Positions 59,615 through 64,000 of a stretch of DNA of 64,000 nt are shown here, one piece after another. Positions within the stretch are counted from its first letter, which is position 1. Each line of letters opens with the position of its first letter. Made by a program: the position numbers and the translations under genes. This DNA comes from Elusimicrobiota bacterium (GTDB lineage Bacteria; Elusimicrobiota; Elusimicrobia; FEN-1173): contig JADJZR010000010.1 in assembly GCA_016715645.1 (NCBI GenBank), positions 1 through 64,000 on the forward strand, read 5' to 3'. The notes beneath the pieces are model-generated. The model worked only from the letters and a program-made list of their open reading frames with translations. It was not told where the DNA came from and made no database searches.

Positions 59615-62500
59615 ATGCGGCGTCGACGGGTGGGGGTTGTTTTTGTTTTGGTGGCCCATGTTGCGGGGACGGTTTGGCCGGAAAATAATTTCTGGTCCGA
59701 ACGGGCGACCTTGCGGCGGGGGGGCGTTTCGTCTGATGTCAAACAGCAGTCGGACTTTGTTTCGGAGGGGCGGGGGTCTGACGGCGGTGAGTCGGCGTTG
59801 AGCGCGGAGGTTGGAGCTAAACGTTCGTTCGAGGACTGTGTTCGGTCTTATGGGGCTCTTCGAGCGGGGTCTGATCCAGAACAGGGGGACGGGCCGTCCG
59901 TTGTCCTTGTTCGTGACTTGCACGGCAACAAAACAGCTCAGCAAAACATCGGATCCCTGATCTCGGTTTTAGCCTTTGAACAGGGGCTTTCTTTGGTGGG
60001 CTTAGAAGGCGCAACGGGGCCCTTTGTGACTGACGAGTTCGGATCGTATCCGGATCGATCCATCGTCGATCGGGTGGGCTGGCATTTTTTAAACAACAAC
60101 CTCATCAGCGGCGCTGAGTTCGCCGGTCTCACCCTTTCCGATTCGCCTCAACGGCTGACCTTGTGGGGTGTGGAATCGGGCCGGCTTTATCGCTCCAACG
60201 TTTTGGCGGTCAAAGAATCTCTTGCCAGGCGGGAATCTGCTCGGGAAATTATCCAGTCCATCGACGGGGCCATCGGCCTTGAAAAAAATCGCCTCTATTC
60301 GCCCGCCTTGGTTGCATTTGATAAAAATCAACTCCTTTACGATTCCAACAAGATCGATGTGGGGGCTTATTTGTCCGGCCTGGTTGCCATGGAGCCTGCT
60401 TGGGATCGGGCCGCTTTTCCAAATGTGGTTATTCTCCTTCGGTTGCTTCAGGCCGAAAAACAGGTGGACGTTCAGCAAGTTAAACGGGAACAAAGGGCGT
60501 TGGCTGAGGATCTGGGCAAGCGGGTATCGGCTCGTGAGGCGGCTTCGATTGATGATATTGAAGAGGCGATGGAAAGGGCGGGGATCGAGTTTCGAAATTA
60601 TCCGGCCTTGGCGGCCCAGGTGCGTCTCCACAAAGAAATTCAACGTGTTGACCATGAACTCCTCCTTTACGAAATTGAACGTTTAGGGCTATCGGTCCAG
60701 ACCCGACTGGCGGAAAGGGACCAACAACGAGACCTTGTTCGGCTGGATCAGGACAGCCGGTTATTGGGTCGGCTCTTTCGGTTGGAAATGACGCCCGCGG
60801 ACTGGGCGACATACAACCAACGGCGGTACGAGATTTTGGGGTTGCCGGATCGTCTGCAACTGAAAATGGATTTGGCTGAGGCCGTGCGTCCGTTTGAATC
60901 GTTTTGGGCGTGGGCGGCTCGGCGGGATAAGGCGTTGGCCCTTAACTTGTTGGATAAAATGGCCTCTGAAGGGAAAAACGCGGCTCTCCTTGTGGTTGGA
61001 GGGTTTCATACAGACGGGGTGGCCCACCATTTAACCGAGGCGGGTGTTACGGTTCGGGTGGTTACGCCCAACGCTTCTTTTTCTGAAAACGAAAAAACCT
61101 ACATTGACTCTTTTGCCGAAGATCCCCCCAGCCTCCGTGATTTGGTGAACGGGCAACAGATTGCACTTAAAACATATTGCTCGTTAGCGGCTCGGGCGGA
61201 AAATGATTCAGTCCGCAGGGCCTTGCACATTTTTATCACAGGGCTCACAGCGTGGGGGCATTTCGAATTCGTTCGCGCGGGAAAATCCGCGAAGGACCTT
61301 CTCGCTCAGATGAAAGCATTCATGCGGGGATGGCCGTTTGAACCGGAACTGGTTGGGGTGACGGGGGATGGGTTCGCAATGAATGTTGGTGGGGATAGCG
61401 TTGGTGTGGACGCATCCAACAATAAGCCAAGCTTGACCTTAATGGCGTCGAATGGAAATAAGAATGGGAATGGGCCTTCGACAGCGAATGGGCGTGAAAG
61501 CAATAAAGTTACCTGGAATCGCCGGTTGTGGGTTGCGATACATAATTTCGTGTTTGAAAAACATATTTCTCCTGACCCGGAAAGGGATGCTTTGGAAAAG
61601 AAAGTTGAACGCGTATCGGAAGTTCTGGTCGGTGCCTATCAGGCAGGCACTTTGGACCACCACAATAGCTTATTGTCGCAACTGCACCTTACAAAAGAGC
61701 TGTTAGACGAGGTTGCGCACGAAGCACTCAAAAAAATGATCGCGGGGAAAAATGCAACACAAATTTCTAATCATCCTTTAAGCGGCGATTTTGTAGTGAT
61801 GCGGTTTGAGGGGCTGGAGGGGGTGATTGGGGTTTTTCCTAAGAATATCGACTTACAGGTTGCGAATAATTTTAAGAAACATTATCTTGACATTAAAGGC
61901 TCCTTGGGAAATTTGCTTGTTCCGTCTTCGTTGGTCTCTAATCCGGAACCTTTTATGCTGGGTCATCAATCGATTTTACGCACATCCATACTGCTTATGA
62001 AAGATTTTACGAATAGGGAAAGCTTTGTCGGACGACGTTTCTTTTCCTTAGAATCGGACAAATATTGGCCGGGTAAAGAAACGCCAATATCTAAGATAGA
62101 TTCCATCCAAAAAATTGTATCCGCTAGAAATAATCATCTGCGCGATTTTTCCGATGCAGTACATTTTGCAGGTTGGGAACCCATTCAAAAAAACCTTAAG
62201 GAGAAAGACCTAGGCGTTTTGGATCCCCGGTTGGACGACAGGGACACTTTGGAGTCCTATTTGGTCCTCTGTAACCCCTGGGCTATAAGAAGAAGCGATG
62301 CGACTCCGAATAATAACAGCAATTCATACCGGGTGCCGGACGTTTTGGCGGCCGAAATTGCAGAAGCTCAACGTGAGTTGATTGCTGATCTCATAAACAG
62401 AAAATCTTCCGACCTGGTTCCCGAGGCAAGGCCCGCGGAAATTTCCAATCGTCTTCAAGAAGAAATTTTACGGCTCCGCCGAATCGCCACCCAACTATAG
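59615..62500 (+). CDS. Large exported protein of an unassigned family (paralogue of the next gene)
   Basis: The ATG at 59615 gives 961 residues with a signal peptide (RRRRVGVVFVLVAHVAGTVW). The region ~85-300 matches the next gene in order: VVLVRDLHGNKTAQQNIGSL, LVGLEGATGPFVTDEFGSYP and FAGLTLSDSPQRLTLWGVES. The D-x-H-x-n-Q-N pattern and later GKNAALLVVGGFHTDGVAHH suggest a TraB/ChaN-like hydrolase fold, but this is only a hint. A low-complexity Asn/Gly linker (~605-630) separates a second, unrelated helical domain (~640-961). I cannot name its substrate. Confidence 0.65.
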   Translation: MRRRRVGVVFVLVAHVAGTVWPENNFWSERATLRRGGVSSDVKQQSDFVSEGRGSDGGESALSAEVGAKRSFEDCVRSYGALRAGSDPEQGDGPSVVLVRDLHGNKTAQQNIGSLISVLAFEQGLSLVGLEGATGPFVTDEFGSYPDRSIVDRVGWHFLNNNLISGAEFAGLTLSDSPQRLTLWGVESGRLYRSNVLAVKESLARRESAREIIQSIDGAIGLEKNRLYSPALVAFDKNQLLYDSNKIDVGAYLSGLVAMEPAWDRAAFPNVVILLRLLQAEKQVDVQQVKREQRALAEDLGKRVSAREAASIDDIEEAMERAGIEFRNYPALAAQVRLHKEIQRVDHELLLYEIERLGLSVQTRLAERDQQRDLVRLDQDSRLLGRLFRLEMTPADWATYNQRRYEILGLPDRLQLKMDLAEAVRPFESFWAWAARRDKALALNLLDKMASEGKNAALLVVGGFHTDGVAHHLTEAGVTVRVVTPNASFSENEKTYIDSFAEDPPSLRDLVNGQQIALKTYCSLAARAENDSVRRALHIFITGLTAWGHFEFVRAGKSAKDLLAQMKAFMRGWPFEPELVGVTGDGFAMNVGGDSVGVDASNNKPSLTLMASNGNKNGNGPSTANGRESNKVTWNRRLWVAIHNFVFEKHISPDPERDALEKKVERVSEVLVGAYQAGTLDHHNSLLSQLHLTKELLDEVAHEALKKMIAGKNATQISNHPLSGDFVVMRFEGLEGVIGVFPKNIDLQVANNFKKHYLDIKGSLGNLLVPSSLVSNPEPFMLGHQSILRTSILLMKDFTNRESFVGRRFFSLESDKYWPGKETPISKIDSIQKIVSARNNHLRDFSDAVHFAGWEPIQKNLKEKDLGVLDPRLDDRDTLESYLVLCNPWAIRRSDATPNNNSNSYRVPDVLAAEIAEAQRELIADLINRKSSDLVPEARPAEISNRLQEEILRLRRIATQL

Positions 62501-62536
62501 TTTGGCCAATATGTTGCTTGTGATTGAGGGTGAGTG

Positions 62537-62575
62537 TTTACAGAAAGTTTACAAGCTCTTAAGGCGGTCTTAAGG
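62537..62575 (+). promoter_or_regulatory. Four 11-bp-spaced repeats, Pho-box-like
   Basis: TTTACA at 62537 and 62548, then TTAAGG at 62559 and 62570, keep an exact 11-bp period, followed by TTGACT and ACAATATAG, 22 bases before a secreted-protein start. The first three elements repeat the array at 35490-35517 with two base changes in the spacers. The same regulator probably acts on both genes (inference). Confidence 0.5.
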
Positions 62576-62596
62576 TTGACTTATTACAATATAGCC

Positions 62597-64000
62597 ATGA
62601 AGAAAATCCTATCGGCGTTTATTGCGGCGGTTTATTTCTCGGTGAACTGCGTGTTGGCGCATTCCACCGAGTCGAACTTTTGGGCATCGCGGCGGGCGGC
62701 TAGCCAGAGGGTCAAGGGTGAAACCGCCAACCTTCAGGAAGGCGCCTCGGCTCAAAGGGGAAACCTTTTGTTGGCCCAACTGCCCATGGCCAGCCCGGTG
62801 GATTTGGCTCGGGGCAAAGTTGATTCTGGCCAGGACACCTCAGCGGATGGGGCTCGGACTCCTTTTTCTGTCGGACCTGCAACGGGCGATTGGTTGGGCA
62901 AAATGGTTTCGCCTTACGGGTCTGTTCGCGACGTTTACCTTTCTCCTAAAAAAGACGCTCCTTTTATCGTCCACATTCAAGACGCCCACGGGATTGAAGA
63001 GGCTCAACGCAATATTTCGTCCATGATCGAGATCGTGGGCCAGGAACCGAGAATTCAGTTGGTGGGCCTGGAAGCGGCGTGGGGGCCCTTTTCCCTTCAA
63101 CCCTACCGGGACTATCCCGATGCGAACATCACGAAAGAAATTGCCGACTTCTTTTTAAAAAAAGGTCTCATTGCCGGGCCGGAATATGCCGGGCTGACCT
63201 TGCCCAGCTCACCCGATTTTTTTGGCGCGGAAGACAAAACGCTTTACGACGCTAACGTGTTGGCGTTAAAAACCGCTTACAAAAATAAGCAGGGCGCCCA
63301 AACCCAGTTGGATGTGGTGGTCAACAATGTGGCCGCCCTTAAGAGCCTTCACTATTCCGAAGAACTCGGAATTTTCGATGGGCATTTTGAGGGGTACCAT
63401 TCCGAAAAAGAAAAGTTGGCTGTGTATGTGCGCTATTTGGTGGAAATCAATCGTAGTCTCAAATTTACTAACCAAATCCCTCATCCGGCCCTCCGGGGTC
63501 CTTCGGACCCGGGGCCTATTCGGCCCGTCGCAACCGCCAGCCACTGGCAGGCGCGACCCTTCCCCCAAGAGGGGAAGGAAAACAAAGATTTTCCCTCTCC
63601 TCTTGGGAGGCCGGTCGCAGAGCTCCCGGCACCTGGGGCGCCAGAGGCGCTGATGCGAGGGCAGGGTGAGGGATCTGTGCCTAACCTGGAACTGTTGGTG
63701 AGGGCGTTGGACGAGGAAGATCGTTTGAATTTTAAGTTGGTGGAAAAAGAGCGTCGGGAACTGGTTGAACAGCTGGCTCGAAAGTTGACCACGGAACAAA
63801 TGCAGGATCTTGTGGCCAAAAGTGTGGACTATCGGGCGGGGCGGGTGGGGTATGGGGACTATCACAGCCACTTGATTGTTACGTGCCGCCAGCACGGGAT
63901 CAGCGTGGGCCAATGGGGTCATTTGAACCGTTACATTTCCTATGTGATGTTGGCGGACAAGATTGATAAAAATGGGTTGTTGGAAGAAATGGACGCCTTG
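62597..64000 (+). CDS. Exported protein, paralogue of 59615-62500, partial at window end
   Basis: Open from the ATG at 62597 to the window edge: 468 codons without a stop. Signal peptide KKILSAFIAAVYFSVNCVLA. The body has FIVHIQDAHGIEEAQRNISS, LVGLEAAWGPFSLQPYRDYP, EYAGLTLPSSPDFFGAEDKT and DANVLALKTAYKN, parallel to the upstream paralogue. At 63478-63684 a palindromic repeat composite is translated in frame (about 69 residues, from IPHPALRGPSDPGPIRPVAT to EALMRGQGEGS), after which homologous sequence resumes (LELLVRALDEEDRLNFKLVE). The paralogue has no such insert at that place. Confidence 0.75.
   Translation, partial: MKKILSAFIAAVYFSVNCVLAHSTESNFWASRRAASQRVKGETANLQEGASAQRGNLLLAQLPMASPVDLARGKVDSGQDTSADGARTPFSVGPATGDWLGKMVSPYGSVRDVYLSPKKDAPFIVHIQDAHGIEEAQRNISSMIEIVGQEPRIQLVGLEAAWGPFSLQPYRDYPDANITKEIADFFLKKGLIAGPEYAGLTLPSSPDFFGAEDKTLYDANVLALKTAYKNKQGAQTQLDVVVNNVAALKSLHYSEELGIFDGHFEGYHSEKEKLAVYVRYLVEINRSLKFTNQIPHPALRGPSDPGPIRPVATASHWQARPFPQEGKENKDFPSPLGRPVAELPAPGAPEALMRGQGEGSVPNLELLVRALDEEDRLNFKLVEKERRELVEQLARKLTTEQMQDLVAKSVDYRAGRVGYGDYHSHLIVTCRQHGISVGQWGHLNRYISYVMLADKIDKNGLLEEMDAL
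63478..63684. repeat. Composite palindromic repeat inside the terminal gene
   Basis: CCTCATCCGGCCCTCCGGGG, TCCTTCGGACCCGGGGCC, the CCACTGGCAGGCGCGACCC hairpin and CCCCAAGAGGGGAAGG are nearly identical to 49384-49495. They are followed by a reversed long form (CCTCTCCTCTTGGGAGGCCG to GGGCAGGGTGAGGGA). The composite length keeps the reading frame of the host gene. Confidence 0.88.

Overview
The window looks like a chromosomal contig of a diderm, moderately GC-rich bacterium. Very large Fn3/propeller surface proteins end in a FlgD-like C-terminal domain and sit next to PorV-type outer-membrane proteins. With OmpA-type and autotransporter genes, NspC/carboxynorspermidine synthase and a MoxR/Bat operon, this suggests an Elusimicrobiota-like lineage. 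That placement is inference; there is no rRNA in the window. Many insertion sequences, degenerate repeats, homopolymer runs and broken genes also fit a metagenome-derived assembly.

Region 1 (1-15.1 kb) is an accessory island of small toxin-antitoxin (TA) modules: AbrB/PIN (toxin broken), DUF6788/nucleotidyltransferase, AbiEi/AbiEii, Xre-MbcA/RES, HTH remnant/RelE remnant/HigA and CopG/PIN (toxin broken). The modules are punctuated by five degenerate copies of the 3' part of one porV-like gene, three of which share the same internal deletion. A ~2,390-residue Fn3 surface protein (5970-13229), split by a bizarre C/G homopolymer tract, lies inside the island.

Region 2 (15-43 kb) is the cell-surface region: a secreted phospholipase D-like protein, IS remnants, a second Fn3 protein co-transcribed with a PorV protein, a beta-barrel protein, lipoproteins, an OmpA-like lipoprotein, an autotransporter, and a third surface protein with its PorV partner. 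Three insertion sequences here have boundaries and target duplications that can be read directly. An IS1202-like element has a 15-bp duplication containing a stop codon. An IS3 element has a 3-bp duplication and splits a lipoprotein gene. An IS21 element has a 6-bp duplication and splits the third surface protein. Removing the latter two restores the reading frames exactly.

Region 3 (43-64 kb) is more housekeeping in character: an RhlE-like DEAD-box helicase, a MoxR-DUF58-BatD/BatA/BatB-BatC/BatD operon, norspermidine biosynthesis (NspC and carboxynorspermidine synthase, the latter fused in frame to a secreted MsrA), a tRNA-Gly followed by tandem repeats of its own 3' end, and two paralogous secreted proteins, the second running off the window. 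A palindromic repeat family occupies nearly every gap of the Bat operon, surrounds a DUF559 (Vsr-like) nuclease gene, and has entered coding sequences in frame (helicase twice, the last gene once).

The strongest candidates for something undescribed are the TA/porV-remnant array and the DUF559-associated palindromic repeat family with in-frame protein insertions.
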